Positions 1-9,479 of a stretch of 64,000 nt of DNA are shown piece by piece. The notes beneath the pieces are model-generated. The model did not search any database. It was not told the origin of the DNA and worked only from the letters and a program-made list of their open reading frames with translations. Both the position numbers and the translations under genes were made by a program. The first letter of the stretch is position 1, and every line of letters starts with the position of its first letter. The stretch is from an uncultured Paracoccaceae bacterium (GTDB lineage: Bacteria; Pseudomonadota; Alphaproteobacteria; Rhodobacterales; Rhodobacteraceae). Location of the stretch: NCBI GenBank assembly GCA_947497065.1, contig CANMEQ010000004.1, forward strand, positions 248,001-312,000, read 5' to 3'.

Positions 1-73
1 GATCAAAAAAGAAGCTGACAAGGTTGTTAAAATGACAATCGCGAAAGCACTGAAAGACAGCGTGAACGGCTAA
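1..73 (+). CDS. C-terminal end of an unidentified protein (partial)
   Basis: Only the last 23 codons and a TAA stop are inside the window, read in the second frame. The tail is Lys-rich and ends KALKDSVNG. A good rho-independent terminator follows 23 bases later, which supports this being a real gene end. The fragment is too short to assign a family. Confidence 0.6.
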   Translation, partial: IKKEADKVVKMTIAKALKDSVNG

Positions 74-96
74 TCGTTCTGCGATCTTCGGATTTG

Positions 97-126
97 AAAG
101 GGTCGTTCTATGGGGCGGCCCTTTTT
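97..126 (+). terminator. Rho-independent terminator after the partial gene
   Basis: AAAGGGTCG (97-105) pairs with CGGCCCTTT (116-124), with one G-U pair, and runs into TTTTT. Open reading through this hairpin (an in-frame ATG at 94) argues against starting the next gene at 94. Confidence 0.75.
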
Positions 127-222
127 CCGTTGGGGGTGTTTTGTACTCGATACATGGTTTTCGTAGCGTTTTTGAGGGGGCTATGTCAGCAGGAGCTATG
201 TGCGGTCACAAGGTATTCCAGC

Positions 223-1101
223 ATGGCGAAAATTGACGGTAAGGCGATCCTGATGGGGGTTGCATTTGGCATCATCTGGGCTTCGGCGTTTACGTCGGCG
301 CGGGTCATTGTTCAGTATGCGCCGCCGTTTTACGCGCTGACCTTCCGGTTTTTGTTTTCGGGGGTGATTGGTGTGGGGCTTGCGCTGGCGATGGGTCAGT
401 CGTGGCGGCTGACGCGGCAGCAGTGGATTGCGACGGTGGTGTTCGGAATCACGCAAAATGCGCTGTATTTGGGTCTAAATTTTTACGCGATGCAAACGGT
501 CGAGGCGTCTTTGGCAACGATCGTGGCGTCGACGATGCCGCTGTTGGTTGGCGTGGCCAGTTGGCTGATTTTCAAGGAGCGGATGGGCGCGTTGGGGGGC
601 GCTGGTTTGTGCATCGGGTTTTTGGGTGTTGCGCTGATCATGGGGGCGCGGCTGCAGGGCGCGGTGGATCTGTTCGGGCTGATGCTGTGCGTGATCAGTG
701 TGCTGTCGCTGACTGTGGCAACCTTGGCTGTGAAGGGCGCGTCGACCGGTGGGAACTTCATGATGGTCGTGGGGCTACAAATGTTGGTTGGTGCCGCGTT
801 TGTGGCTGTGCCTGCGCTGGCGTTGGAGACATTTGAGGTGGATTGGACGTGGCAACTGGGCGTCGCGTTTTCCTACACCGTGGTGTTGCCGGGTTTGGGA
901 GCCACGTTGATTTGGTTCATGTTGGTGGACCGCATCGGGGCGACGCCCGCGGCGGTGTTCCATTTTATGACGCCGTTTTTTGGTGTCAGTATCGCGGCGT
1001 TGCTGTTGGGCGAAGAGCTGGGGTCGATGGATATCATTGGGGTGCTGATTATCACGGCCGGTATTCTGGCCGTTCAGATGAGCAAACAGCGCCCCAGGTG
1101 A
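223..1101 (+). CDS. EamA/DMT-superfamily permease
   Basis: Predicted inner-membrane transporter of the drug/metabolite family, 292 residues with about ten hydrophobic segments. It has the duplicated EamA layout: the N-terminal half contains IIWASAF and FRFLFSG, and the second half contains the typical PFFGVSIAALLLGEEL segment near the C-terminus. Substrate cannot be told; family members export amino acids, metabolites or drugs. The start at 223 is chosen because the longer frame would begin inside the upstream terminator; AAGG lies about nine bases before this ATG. The stop codon directly abuts the stop of aroC on the other strand. Confidence 0.85.
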   Translation: MAKIDGKAILMGVAFGIIWASAFTSARVIVQYAPPFYALTFRFLFSGVIGVGLALAMGQSWRLTRQQWIATVVFGITQNALYLGLNFYAMQTVEASLATIVASTMPLLVGVASWLIFKERMGALGGAGLCIGFLGVALIMGARLQGAVDLFGLMLCVISVLSLTVATLAVKGASTGGNFMMVVGLQMLVGAAFVAVPALALETFEVDWTWQLGVAFSYTVVLPGLGATLIWFMLVDRIGATPAAVFHFMTPFFGVSIAALLLGEELGSMDIIGVLIITAGILAVQMSKQRPR

Positions 1102-2208
1102 TCAGCCGATCTGGCCGCGCACGCCGCCGGTTTGACCGCGGTCGAGCAGAAGGTGATCGAGGATCACGGCGGCCATCATAGCTTCGCCCACAGGAACCGC
1201 ACGGATGCCGACGCAGGGGTCGTGGCGACCTTTGGTGACGACTTCGGTTGGCGAGCCATCCATGCGGATCGAGGCACGGGGGGACAGGATGCTGGAGGTG
1301 GGTTTCACCGCAAAGCGCACGACGATGTCTTGGCCCGTGCTGATGCCGCCTAAGATGCCGCCTGCGTGGTTGGAGGAGTAGACAGGCATACCGTCGTTGC
1401 CCATGAAGATTTCATCGGCGTTGGCGCGCCCTGTCAGGCCGGCAGCGGCCATGCCTTCTCCGATTTCAACACCTTTGACTGCGTTGATGGACATCATTGC
1501 GGCGGACAAATCAGTGTCTAACTTGCCGTAAACCGGTGCGCCGATGCCTGCGGGCACGTTGCGGGCGACGACTTCGATCATTGCGCCGACGGAGTTATGA
1601 TCGTCCTTGCGCAACCAGTTGAGGTAGTCTGTCCATTCGGAGACGGCGCCTGCGTCTGGGCACCAGAAATCATTGCCATCGATGGCGTCCCAATCGAAGC
1701 GGTCACGGTCGATGTGTTTTTCGCCCATCTGCACCATGTAGCCTTTGATTTCGACATTGGGTGCGAGAGATTTGATGGCTTCGCGGGCGACGCCACCAGC
1801 GGCGACGCGGGCGGCTGTTTCGCGTGCGGAAGAGCGTCCGCCGCCGCGATAGTCACGCAAACCGTATTTTTGGTGGTACGTGATGTCGGCGTGGCCGGGG
1901 CGGAAGGTGTTGGCGATATCGCCGTAGTCTTTGGAACGTTGATCGGTGTTTTTGATCATCAGCTGGATGGGCGTGCCTGTTGTGGTGTCCTCGAACACAC
2001 CAGACAGGATTTCGACCGCATCGGGTTCGTTGCGCTGGGTGGTCATTTTGTTTTGACCGGGGCGGCGTTTGTCGAGCCATTGCTGGATCATCGGCGCGGT
2101 GAGCGGCACGCCCGCCGGGCAGCCATCAACGGTGGCGCCCAAGGCAGGGCCGTGGCTTTCACCCCAAGTGGTGACGCGGAATAGATGACCGTAGCTGTTC
2201 ATGCTCAT
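1102..2208 (-). CDS. aroC: Chorismate synthase
   Basis: Cytoplasmic FMN-dependent enzyme that converts 5-enolpyruvylshikimate 3-phosphate to chorismate, the last shikimate-pathway step. The 368-residue product begins [20 protein letters not shown], which is the family N-terminal signature. It carries the RPGQ(N/K)K motif, the [11 protein letters not shown] motif and [15 protein letters not shown] near the C-terminus, all hallmark AroC sequences. Length is normal. The start at 2208 has AGGAG placed well upstream. A longer in-frame extension to 2298 exists, but it would overlap the neighbouring small gene and lacks family similarity. Confidence 0.97.
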   Translation of the reverse strand: MSMNSYGHLFRVTTWGESHGPALGATVDGCPAGVPLTAPMIQQWLDKRRPGQNKMTTQRNEPDAVEILSGVFEDTTTGTPIQLMIKNTDQRSKDYGDIANTFRPGHADITYHQKYGLRDYRGGGRSSARETAARVAAGGVAREAIKSLAPNVEIKGYMVQMGEKHIDRDRFDWDAIDGNDFWCPDAGAVSEWTDYLNWLRKDDHNSVGAMIEVVARNVPAGIGAPVYGKLDTDLSAAMMSINAVKGVEIGEGMAAAGLTGRANADEIFMGNDGMPVYSSNHAGGILGGISTGQDIVVRFAVKPTSSILSPRASIRMDGSPTEVVTKGRHDPCVGIRAVPVGEAMMAAVILDHLLLDRGQTGGVRGQIG

Positions 2209-2263
2209 AAGGGCGCTCCTGATATCGCGCCTGTGCATAAACACGGGCGACGCGGAAGCCAAG

Positions 2264-2536
2264 CTATTCCCGCAGTCTGTCGCGCCGATCTTTGGCATGT
2301 GTTGTGATGAAGGTAACGGTTCGGTCGACCATCAGGACCATAAATGCGGTCAACCAGACGGGCATGTCGTGGGATGTGGCGATGCCGAAACCAAAGTAGA
2401 TGAGCCAGACAAGGCCAAGCTCTAGGCACACAATAATTATACGCGTTCCCCCAAGGGCGCCTCCTTTCTTTACGATTTTGGATATAATGAAAGCATACCT
2501 TAAAGAGGCAGAAAAATCCACTGTGAACTTGCCCAT
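2264..2536 (-). CDS. Small two-helix membrane protein, function unknown
   Basis: A 90-residue protein with two hydrophobic stretches (about residues 32-50 and 57-76) separated by a short polar turn, and a basic C-terminal tail ([11 protein letters not shown]). I do not recognise the family. AAGG lies upstream of the ATG. It sits 55 bases upstream of aroC on the same strand and may be cotranscribed with it. It diverges from the thiamine transport operon, so its promoter region probably overlaps the start of the TPP riboswitch leader. Confidence 0.6.
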   Translation of the reverse strand: MGKFTVDFSASLRYAFIISKIVKKGGALGGTRIIIVCLELGLVWLIYFGFGIATSHDMPVWLTAFMVLMVDRTVTFITTHAKDRRDRLRE

Positions 2537-2560
2537 CTAGGGCCTTTCATCTAGGTAAAT

Positions 2561-2650
2561 TCCTACCTCGGGGGGCTTTTTACAAAGCTGAGATGCCACA
2601 TGGCGGACCCGTTGAACCTGAACCGGTTAAAACCGGCGGAGGGAAGGTAA
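2561..2650 (+). promoter_or_regulatory. TPP riboswitch (THI element) controlling thiBPQ
   Basis: The leader contains the conserved TPP-aptamer blocks in order: CGGGGGGCT, then AAGCTGAGATG, GACCCGTTGAACCTGAACCGG, TTAAAACCGGCGGAGGGAA and a closing strand GGTAA that pairs with TACCTC at the 5' side. A GGGCCA-CGGA-TGGCCC hairpin and a CU-rich tract (CATCCTTTCTCC) lie between the aptamer and the GAGAGGA ribosome site of thiB. That arrangement fits a translational switch, but the exact expression platform is inferred. Known behaviour of the class is to lower expression when thiamine pyrophosphate binds. Confidence 0.93.
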
Positions 2651-2706
2651 CAGGGCCACGGATGGCCCCATCCTTTCTCCGTTCGGCGCATTGAGAGGAT
2701 GATAAA

Positions 2707-3687
2707 ATGCAAAAGACCCTACTCACTGTCGCAGGACTGTTTTGTGCAAGCGTTGCTGCTGCTGAGACACCCGTATTGACAGTTTACGCACCTGATTATT
2801 TCGGGTCTGAATGGGGCCCTGGCCCGTCGATTGAAGAGGCGTTTGAAGCGCGGTGCGACTGTGATCTTCAGTATCAAACGGGCGATCTGCTGCCGCGTTT
2901 GTTGCTGGAAGGTGCGAACACCGAAGCCGATGTTGCCATTGGGTTTAACAGTGATGTGTCGAAACGTGCGCGTGACAGCGGGCTGTTTGCGCCCCACGGT
3001 TTGGATCTGTCGCCACTGACGTTGCCATTGGAGTGGAATGACGACACGTTCTTGCCGTTCAACTACGGGCACACGGCGTTCATTTATGACAACACCAAGC
3101 TGGACGGTTTCGACAGCTTTGAGGCGTTGCTGGATGCGCCGGATGATGTGCGTGTTGTGATCCAAGATCCACGGTCATCGATTTCCGGTTTGGCCTTGGT
3201 TTTGTGGGTGAACGCGGTTTACGGCGATGAGGCGGAAGCCGCTTGGGCGCGTTTGGCCCCGAAGATCGTGACCGTGACGCAGGGTTGGTCTGAATCTTAC
3301 GGGTTGTTCACAGATGGTGAGGCGGATGTTGTTTTGTCTTACACGACATCGCCAGCGTACCACATCATCGCGGAGGAAGACCTGACGAAATCTGCAGCGA
3401 TCTTCGAAGAAGGCCACTATTTCATGGTAGAGACCGCTGCGAAATTGGCGGGCACAGACAATGGCGATTTGGCCGATCAATTCTTGGCGTTCATCTTGAC
3501 CGAAGATTTCCAGACGATGATCCCGACGACGAACTGGTCGTTCCCTGCGGCGTTGTCTGAGGACAAATGGCCAGAGGGTTTCCAAGAGTTGCCGATGCCG
3601 GAAACTGTGTTGTTCTACACTGAGGACGAGGCAGCGGCGCTTCGTGAGCCAGCGATTGAAGCATGGCGCGCAGCGCTCTCTCAATAA
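2707..3687 (+). CDS. thiB: Thiamine ABC transporter, periplasmic binding protein
   Basis: Periplasmic thiamine/TPP receptor of the ThiBPQ importer, 326 residues. A Sec signal peptide covers about residues 1-19 and ends AAAE. The mature start TPVLTVYAPDYF, the QTGDLLPRLLLEG and ADVAIGFN segments, and the late WSFPAAL block are typical of ThiB. GAGAGGA precedes the ATG by six bases. It is the first gene after the TPP riboswitch, which supports the substrate assignment. The 3' end overlaps thiP by 25 bases, suggesting translational coupling. Confidence 0.93.
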   Translation: MQKTLLTVAGLFCASVAAAETPVLTVYAPDYFGSEWGPGPSIEEAFEARCDCDLQYQTGDLLPRLLLEGANTEADVAIGFNSDVSKRARDSGLFAPHGLDLSPLTLPLEWNDDTFLPFNYGHTAFIYDNTKLDGFDSFEALLDAPDDVRVVIQDPRSSISGLALVLWVNAVYGDEAEAAWARLAPKIVTVTQGWSESYGLFTDGEADVVLSYTTSPAYHIIAEEDLTKSAAIFEEGHYFMVETAAKLAGTDNGDLADQFLAFILTEDFQTMIPTTNWSFPAALSEDKWPEGFQELPMPETVLFYTEDEAAALREPAIEAWRAALSQ

Positions 3688-5159
3688 TTGCAGCGCTTGT
3701 CGTTGCGGGGGCGGTTATCGTTCCCGTGGCGGCGGTGTTGTGGCGGGGCGGCGGTGTTGCCGCCCTGTCTGCTGCTGACTGGGCCGCGTTGCGGTTTACG
3801 GTGTGGCAAGCGTTTTGGTCTGCGGCGATCAGCGTCGTGTTGGCTGTGCCTGTGGCGCGCGCGTTGGCGCGGCGGGCGTTTGTGGGGCGATCGGCCCTGA
3901 TTTCAATAATGGGTGCGCCGTTTATCTTGCCTGTGATCGTGGCGATCTTGGGGTTGTTGGCGGTGTTTGGTGGCAACGGATTGGTGAATCTGATCCTGGG
4001 GCCGCTGGGCGTGCCCCGGTTGGACATTTACGGGGCCCATGGGGTGATACTGGCCCATGTGTTCTTTAACCTGCCGTTGGCGGTGCGGTTGATCCTGCAA
4101 GGGTGGCTGGGGATCCCGTCGGAGCGGTTTCAGGTGGCGGCGTCACTGGGCGCGCGATTGTTTTGGCTGTTGGAATGGCCGATGCTGAAACGCATCGTGC
4201 CGGGCGCCTTTGCGGTGATTTTTGTGATTTGTTTGGGGTCATTTGCGGTGGCGCTGACGCTGGGCGGTGGGCCGCGGGCGACCACGGTGGAATTGGCGAT
4301 TTATCAGGCGTTCAAGTTTGATTTTGATTTGAGCAAGGCGGCGTCATTGGCGGTGGTGCAAATGGTGCTGGGCGGTGTCGCTGGGTTGATCGCGCTGGGT
4401 TTGGCGCGCGGGGATATGATGGGCGCGGGTTTGGACCGTGTGGTGCAACGCTGGGATGGATCGCGCCTGTTCGATGCACTTTGGATCGGCGCGGCGGCTG
4501 CGTTTTTGCTTTTGCCTTTGGCCGCCATTTTGGTGGCGGGTTTGCCGGGGCTGTTGGATTTGCCAAGCAGCATCTGGCCCGCGACGGTGCGGTCGGTTTG
4601 TGTGGCGTTGGCAGCGGTTGTTTTGACGATCGCGATAGCCTTGCCCTTGGCCACGAAGGCGGGGGAGGCGGCGTCTTTGTTGGGGATATCGGTTTCTGGG
4701 TTGGTGTTGGGAACGGGGTTGTTTTTGGTGTTGCAGCCTATCGTGCGCCCATCTGATGTGGCGTTGCCAGTGACCTTGTTGGTGAATGTGTTGATGTCTT
4801 TGCCGTTTGTGTTGCGCATTTTGCGGCCCGGGATTGAGGGCGCGCGTGCAGACTTTGGCCGTTTGGGACAGTCTTTAGGGTTACGGGGCTGGGCGCTGTG
4901 GCGGATTGTGTATCTGCCGCGGTTGCGGCGGCCCTTGGGGTTTGCGGCTGGCCTGACGGGGGCGCTGGCGATGGGAGACCTCGGGGTTATCACGTTGTTT
5001 TCGCGACCGGGTGAGGGGACGTTGCCGTTGGTGATGTATCAGTTGATGGGCGCCTATCAGATGGAGGCGGCCTATGGGGCGGCGTTGCTGTTGGTGGCGC
5101 TGTCGTTGGGGTTGTTTTGGCTGTTCGACAAGGGAGGGCGTGTTCATGCTGACGTTTGA
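3663..5159 (+). CDS. thiP: Thiamine ABC transporter, permease
   Basis: Inner-membrane permease of 498 residues with two fused six-helix permease halves, as in ThiP and FbpB-type iron permeases. EAA-loop-like segments are visible in both halves (AASLGARLFWLLEWPMLKRIVPG and a matching GQSLGLRGWALWRIVYLPRLRRP, each containing the EAA-type Gly). The ATG at 3663 lies inside the end of thiB; no alternative start close to the thiB stop in this frame looks better. It overlaps thiQ by 14 bases at its 3' end. Confidence 0.92.
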   Translation: MARSALSIIAALVVAGAVIVPVAAVLWRGGGVAALSAADWAALRFTVWQAFWSAAISVVLAVPVARALARRAFVGRSALISIMGAPFILPVIVAILGLLAVFGGNGLVNLILGPLGVPRLDIYGAHGVILAHVFFNLPLAVRLILQGWLGIPSERFQVAASLGARLFWLLEWPMLKRIVPGAFAVIFVICLGSFAVALTLGGGPRATTVELAIYQAFKFDFDLSKAASLAVVQMVLGGVAGLIALGLARGDMMGAGLDRVVQRWDGSRLFDALWIGAAAAFLLLPLAAILVAGLPGLLDLPSSIWPATVRSVCVALAAVVLTIAIALPLATKAGEAASLLGISVSGLVLGTGLFLVLQPIVRPSDVALPVTLLVNVLMSLPFVLRILRPGIEGARADFGRLGQSLGLRGWALWRIVYLPRLRRPLGFAAGLTGALAMGDLGVITLFSRPGEGTLPLVMYQLMGAYQMEAAYGAALLLVALSLGLFWLFDKGGRVHADV

Positions 5160-5844
5160 AAAGGCGGTGTTTTCGCAAGGATCGTTTGCCTTGGCGGTGG
5201 ACCTGTCTGTTGCGGCGGGTAAGGTGACGGCTGTGATTGGGCCGTCGGGTGCGGGCAAGTCTACGCTGTTGCATGGGGTTGCCGGGTTTGTGCCGCAAAG
5301 CGCGGGGCGGTTGGTATGGCAGGGCACCGCGATTGAGGGGTTTGCGCCGGACAAGCGGCCTGTGTCGATGTTATTTCAGGACAATAATCTGTTTCCGCAT
5401 CTGACGGTTTTGCAGAATGTGGCCTTGGCCCTGTCGCCCAAGCTGCGGCCTGCTGCGGATGTGGTGGAGCGTGTAGAGGATATGCTGGGGCAGGTTGGGC
5501 TGAGTGGCCTGTCGGGGCGCAAGCCAAGTGGGCTGTCAGGGGGGCAGCAAAGCCGTGTGGCCTTGGCACGGGCGCTGTTGATGGACCGTGCGGTGATGTT
5601 GATGGACGAGCCGTTCAGCGCCCTTGGTCCGGCGTTGAAGGATGAGATGCTGGACCTGTCGGTTTCGTTGGCGACGGACCGGACGGTGATTATGGTGACA
5701 CATGACCCGAGCGATGCGGTGCGTATTGCTGATGAGGTGATTGGTGTTGCGGGCGGGCGCGCATGGCCCCCTGTGGAGACGGCTACGTTCATGTCCTCCC
5801 CGCCTGAGGGCATGCGAGACTATTTCAGGCAGTCAGAGGTTTAG
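5146..5844 (+). CDS. thiQ: Thiamine ABC transporter, ATP-binding protein
   Basis: Cytoplasmic ATPase of 232 residues. Walker A GPSGAGKST, Q-loop LFQDNNLFPHLT, signature LSGGQQSRVALARAL, Walker B VMLMDEPFSALG and the switch His in VTHDPSDAV are all present. The start at 5146 is preferred because the family begins close to the first beta strand (MLTFEKAVF); the longer frame would run 72 bases further into thiP. It is the last gene of the operon before a strong terminator. Confidence 0.93.
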   Translation: MLTFEKAVFSQGSFALAVDLSVAAGKVTAVIGPSGAGKSTLLHGVAGFVPQSAGRLVWQGTAIEGFAPDKRPVSMLFQDNNLFPHLTVLQNVALALSPKLRPAADVVERVEDMLGQVGLSGLSGRKPSGLSGGQQSRVALARALLMDRAVMLMDEPFSALGPALKDEMLDLSVSLATDRTVIMVTHDPSDAVRIADEVIGVAGGRAWPPVETATFMSSPPEGMRDYFRQSEV

Positions 5845-5856
5845 CCGCTGAAACGC

Positions 5857-5890
5857 AAAAGGCCCGCCAAAATTGGCGGGCCTTTCGTTT
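5857..5890. terminator. Bidirectional terminator between thiQ and petC
   Basis: AAAAGGCCCGCC-AAAATT-GGCGGGCCTTTCGTTTT is a perfect GC-rich hairpin with A and T tracts on its two flanks. It can therefore serve both convergent genes. Confidence 0.9.
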
Positions 5891-5906
5891 TGGATATGTG
5901 ACTGCG

Positions 5907-6773
5907 TTAGTCTTTACGCTTCGCCGCTGTCTTGTGCGGTGCCCAGAGACGTTTGTTTGTCAGGTACAGCAGAACAGACAGGGCTGTCAGGAAGATAACA
6001 CCTGTGAGGCCAGCTTGCTTGCGGGCCATCATCTTAGGCTCGGCTGTCCACATCAAGAAGGCAGCAATGTCTTCGGAGACGTGTTCCAGATCGTTTGCGT
6101 GATCGTCGTTAAAGGTCAGCTGACCGTCATACAACGGGGGCGCCATTGCGATCCAGGAGCCTGGGTACTTGTGCGAGCCGTCTTCGTAGAGACATTCTTC
6201 TGGGTAACCACCAGCCGCGAAGGCTGTGTTGTAGTGACCTGCGAAGTCGTCAGGTGCGCAAGATGGGGCTTCTTCGTAGCCAGTGAGCAAGGAGGCAATG
6301 TATTCTGGGCCACCCATGCCGTTTACGAACTGGCTGATGCCGGTGCCGTAAGGGCCGTGGAAGCCAGCACGTGCCTTGGCCATGAGGCTCAGGTCAGGTG
6401 CGGTTGCCAGCGCGCTTTCTGGGAACTTGTCTGCAGGTGTTGCTGGGCGGAAGTCGCCCTCGCCGTCAAACAAAGTCTCGTCAAAGACTTCGTAGAATTC
6501 GGCGTAAGCGCGCATCTGCTCTTCTGGCAGGTGAGGGCCACCTTCGTCGGCCAATGTGCGGAAGGCTACGAATTTCAGACCGTGACAGGCAGAGCAGACT
6601 TCGGTGTAGACCTGAAGACCGCGCTGAAGCTGGTTCTGATCGTAGGCGCCGAACGGGCCTTCGAAGGAAAAGTCGAAATCTTCGACGTGTGCGTCGCCTG
6701 CGGCGAATGCAGCGCCCGTGGACAGGCCAAGGGCTGTTGCTGCGGTGAGGGTGAGTTTACGGAACATGTTCAT
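5907..6773 (-). CDS. petC: Cytochrome c1, bc1 complex
   Basis: Periplasm-facing haem c subunit of ubiquinol-cytochrome c reductase, passing electrons from the Rieske centre to cytochrome c. The product is 288 residues: a signal peptide (about 1-25, AAFAAGDA), the haem-binding CSACH (Cys60, Cys63, His64), a Met in the IAMAPPL region as likely axial ligand, and one C-terminal anchor helix (ALSVLLYL) before a basic tail. AAAGGA lies upstream of the start. Third gene of petABC, ten bases after petB. Confidence 0.96.
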   Translation of the reverse strand: MNMFRKLTLTAATALGLSTGAAFAAGDAHVEDFDFSFEGPFGAYDQNQLQRGLQVYTEVCSACHGLKFVAFRTLADEGGPHLPEEQMRAYAEFYEVFDETLFDGEGDFRPATPADKFPESALATAPDLSLMAKARAGFHGPYGTGISQFVNGMGGPEYIASLLTGYEEAPSCAPDDFAGHYNTAFAAGGYPEECLYEDGSHKYPGSWIAMAPPLYDGQLTFNDDHANDLEHVSEDIAAFLMWTAEPKMMARKQAGLTGVIFLTALSVLLYLTNKRLWAPHKTAAKRKD

Positions 6774-6783
6774 TTGTCCTTTC

Positions 6784-8127
6784 TCACTCAGCCGGGGATG
6801 CGACGGTTTCACCGGACGCAGCCTTGGAGCCGTAGTGGGCGTTGAAATCATCCTCGATTGTCGCAGGAGGTGTCATCGGCTTTTCGATAACGCCCAGTAG
6901 CGGCAAGATGACGAGGAAGTAAGCGAACCAGTATGTGGCGCCGATCAAAGCGATGATCGGGTAGATGCCTTCGGCTGGCATGGCGCCTGCCCACATCAGG
7001 ACGACGAAGTCGACGACGAGGACAGCGAACCACCATTTGAACATCGGACGGTAGCGACCAGAGCGCACCGAAGATGTATCGAGCCAAGGCACCAGAGCCA
7101 TAACTGCGATCGCACCGAACATGGCCAGAACGCCGAAGAATTTCGCATCGATGATGCCGAAGGAAATCCATTCTGCGAAGATAACGACCCAAACGGTGTT
7201 ATCGAAGGCACGCAGGATCGCGTAGAATGGCAAGAAGTACCATTCAGGAACGATGTGCGATGGTGTGACCAACGCGTTGGCTTCGACGTAGTTGTCTGGG
7301 TGGCCAAGGTAGTTCGGCATGAAGCCTACAACTGCCATGAAGACAGCCAAGATCACGGCCAGCGCGAACAGGTCTTTGATCACGAAGTATGGCCAGAATG
7401 GCAGAGTGTCTTTTTCAGCGTCTGCTTTGGATGTGCGGCGGACTTCAACACCTGTTGGGTTGTTGTTGCCTGTGGTGTGGAACGCCCAGATGTGAACGAT
7501 AACCAGACCCGCAATCACGAACGGCAGCAGATAGTGCAGGGAGAAGAAGCGGTTCAGCGCAGGCTGGCCCACAGCGGATGCACCCAGCAGCCATGTTTGC
7601 AGAGCTTCACCGATGAATGGGATCGCGCCGAACAGGCCGGTGATAACAGCCGTACCGTGGAACGACATTTGGCCCCAAGGCAAAACGTAGCCCATGAAGG
7701 CTGTGCCCATCATCAGCAGGAAGATCAGCATGCCGATGATCCATGTGATTTCACGTGGTGCTTTGTATGAGCCGTAGTACAGGCCGCGGAACATGTGGGC
7801 GTAAACCGCCACGAAGAACAGCGATGCGCCGTTCATGTGGAAGTAGCGGATCATGTGACCGCCGTTTACGTCACGCATGATGTGTTCAACAGAGGCGAAC
7901 GCCATGTCGACGTGTGGCGTGTAGTGCATAACCAGCACGATGCCGGTGATGATCTGCAAGGCCAGTGTGAATGTCAGAACGATGCCCCAGATCCACATCC
8001 AGTTCAGGTTCTTTGGTGTGGGGATCATCAGTGTGTCGTACAAAAGTCCGATAACAGGCAGACGGCTGTCGACCCATTTTTCAATGCCGGACTTGGGTTC
8101 GTAATGGTCGTGGGGAATGCCACCCAT
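6784..8127 (-). CDS. petB: Cytochrome b, bc1 complex
   Basis: Integral membrane core of the bc1 complex, 447 residues with eight expected helices, binding haems bL and bH and both quinol sites. Paired His ligands lie in the helices around [12 protein letters not shown] and in [20 protein letters not shown]. The PEWY motif of the Qo site is present ([16 protein letters not shown]). The start has AAGGAG eight bases upstream. It lies between petA and petC with short gaps, so the three are one transcription unit. Confidence 0.97.
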   Translation of the reverse strand: MGGIPHDHYEPKSGIEKWVDSRLPVIGLLYDTLMIPTPKNLNWMWIWGIVLTFTLALQIITGIVLVMHYTPHVDMAFASVEHIMRDVNGGHMIRYFHMNGASLFFVAVYAHMFRGLYYGSYKAPREITWIIGMLIFLLMMGTAFMGYVLPWGQMSFHGTAVITGLFGAIPFIGEALQTWLLGASAVGQPALNRFFSLHYLLPFVIAGLVIVHIWAFHTTGNNNPTGVEVRRTSKADAEKDTLPFWPYFVIKDLFALAVILAVFMAVVGFMPNYLGHPDNYVEANALVTPSHIVPEWYFLPFYAILRAFDNTVWVVIFAEWISFGIIDAKFFGVLAMFGAIAVMALVPWLDTSSVRSGRYRPMFKWWFAVLVVDFVVLMWAGAMPAEGIYPIIALIGATYWFAYFLVILPLLGVIEKPMTPPATIEDDFNAHYGSKAASGETVASPAE

Positions 8128-8138
8128 GTGTTTTCTCC

Positions 8139-8723
8139 TTAACCCAGTTCGATTGTTGTGTTGTCAGTCCAGCGTGCCGGCGGAACTTCGAGGTTCTGCG
8201 GCGCTGGGCCTTTGCGAATGCGACCGGCAAGATCGTAGTGCGAGCCGTGACATGGGCAGAACCAGCCGCCGAAGTCGCCTGCGCCGTCGCCCAATGGAAC
8301 GCAGCCCAAGTGGGTGCAAACGCCCATCTGAACGATCCATGCACCTGCGCCTTCGCCTTCGGGAGATGGCATGACGCGGTTCGCATCGGATGCGTCTGCG
8401 GTTTCAGCGACGTTGCCGTTACGCGCGAGCGGGTCGATGAATGTATCGGCCTCTGCGTCTTGCGCTTTCGCGGCTTCAATCTCGGCACCGGTGCGGTGGC
8501 GGATGAAAACCGGTTTACCTTGCCACAGCACTGTAAGCTGCATGCCGGGTTCGACACCGCTGACGTCTACACGAATCGACGCGAGCGCCAAAACGTCTGC
8601 CGACGGATTCATTTGGTTAACAAGTGGCCATACAGCGGCCCCCGTGATGACTGCACCTGCGCCAGCCGTGGCGTAATAGATGAAGTCGCGGCGTGTACCT
8701 TGATGGTCTTCTGGGTTTGACAC
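8139..8723 (-). CDS. petA: Rieske iron-sulfur subunit, bc1 complex
   Basis: A 194-residue subunit carrying the 2Fe-2S cluster. Cluster ligands are in CTHLGC (Cys136, His138, Cys141) and CPCHGSH (Cys156, Cys158, His159). The N-terminus has the twin-arginine-like [16 protein letters not shown] signal/anchor typical of Rhodobacteraceae Rieske proteins. I place the start at a GTG (8723) because the family begins SNPEDHxGTRRDF and GGAG lies eight bases upstream. In-frame ATGs at 8768 and 8750 would add an N-terminus unlike the family. First gene of petABC. Confidence 0.95.
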   Translation of the reverse strand: MSNPEDHQGTRRDFIYYATAGAGAVITGAAVWPLVNQMNPSADVLALASIRVDVSGVEPGMQLTVLWQGKPVFIRHRTGAEIEAAKAQDAEADTFIDPLARNGNVAETADASDANRVMPSPEGEGAGAWIVQMGVCTHLGCVPLGDGAGDFGGWFCPCHGSHYDLAGRIRKGPAPQNLEVPPARWTDNTTIELG

Positions 8724-8840
8724 CTTTTCAACTCCGAATTTCGGGGGCATTTGCCCGTCCCATAGCATGAAAGCCCCCGAAAGGAGCGATCAATTAGAGC
8801 GGTGTCTAACTTCATGGGCGTTTCACGTCCAGTATCATTC

Positions 8841-8864
8841 CGCCGCAATTGCTAAACTGCGGCG
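8841..8864. other. Hairpin between petA and the glutathione S-transferase gene
   Basis: CGCCGCA (8841-8847) and TGCGGCG (8858-8864) form a 7-bp stem with a 10-base loop just past the stop of the minus-strand GST gene. No T tract follows on either strand, so this is at best a weak terminator or part of the petA leader. Confidence 0.35.
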
Positions 8865-8872
8865 ATTGGCCC

Positions 8873-9475
8873 TTATTGCGGTGCGGTGGCCTGCATGGAC
8901 ATGCGGGTGGAAAATTCGGCCTGCCACTTAGATAGGGCCTCGTTTCCGTTTCGCCAGCCCCGCGCGTCATGTCGTAGGTCGAGGTAGCCAAGCGCACAAG
9001 ATGTTGCGATTTGGGCGGCGTTTAGGGGGCCGTTGAGGTGGCTCATCCAGCGGCTGTTGATGGCGGAGATGGCGCGATCTGCCTTGCCCCATTGGGCGTT
9101 GAGCCATTCGGTGCTTTGCTGATTTTCGGGGCGCAGGCGTGTCTCGTATACCATACCTACGGTCGCATCCATGATGGCGTCTGCCGTCGCCTCGAGGGTG
9201 AGAATCTCGTAGAGGGCGTGATCGGGGTAGAGATTGCAGGTGCCCAGGTCGTCGAGATAGCGCGAGATCACGCGACTGTCGTAGATCGCCGGGCCATCGT
9301 CGCGCAGCAGAGATGGGATTTTGCCCATGGGGTTGCCAGAGAGCGCATCGGCGGTGGAGGCGATGGGGGAGGTGGCAATCTCGACCTCTTCGACGCGATC
9401 AATCATGCCGGTTTCGCGCAACAGGACACGGATTTTGCGGGCGTAGGGGGAGGCGGTGGCGGTGAGCAGTTTCAT
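8873..9475 (-). CDS. Glutathione S-transferase family protein
   Basis: A 200-residue GST-fold protein. The thioredoxin-like N-terminal domain begins MKLLTATASPYARKIRVLL, with the SPYARK segment where GSTs place their catalytic Ser or Cys. The GKIPSLL cis-proline motif and AIYDSRVISRYLDD glutathione-binding segment follow. The all-helical C-terminal domain carries the GYLDLR block. Substrate is unknown. The start at 9475 is chosen by family alignment. The gene lies four bases after a PaiB-like gene and may be cotranscribed with it. Confidence 0.88.
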   Translation of the reverse strand: MKLLTATASPYARKIRVLLRETGMIDRVEEVEIATSPIASTADALSGNPMGKIPSLLRDDGPAIYDSRVISRYLDDLGTCNLYPDHALYEILTLEATADAIMDATVGMVYETRLRPENQQSTEWLNAQWGKADRAISAINSRWMSHLNGPLNAAQIATSCALGYLDLRHDARGWRNGNEALSKWQAEFSTRMSMQATAPQ

Positions 9476-9479
9476 CGGG

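Noticed and set aside
3491-4993. Long minus-strand frames across thiB-thiP
   Set aside because: Antisense to the thiamine permease, low complexity (Ala/Asn/Pro/Lys), no motifs.
5898-6845. A 315-codon plus-strand frame opposite petC
   Set aside because: It is the exact antisense of the cytochrome c1 gene; the Cys/Trp-rich translation has no recognisable features.
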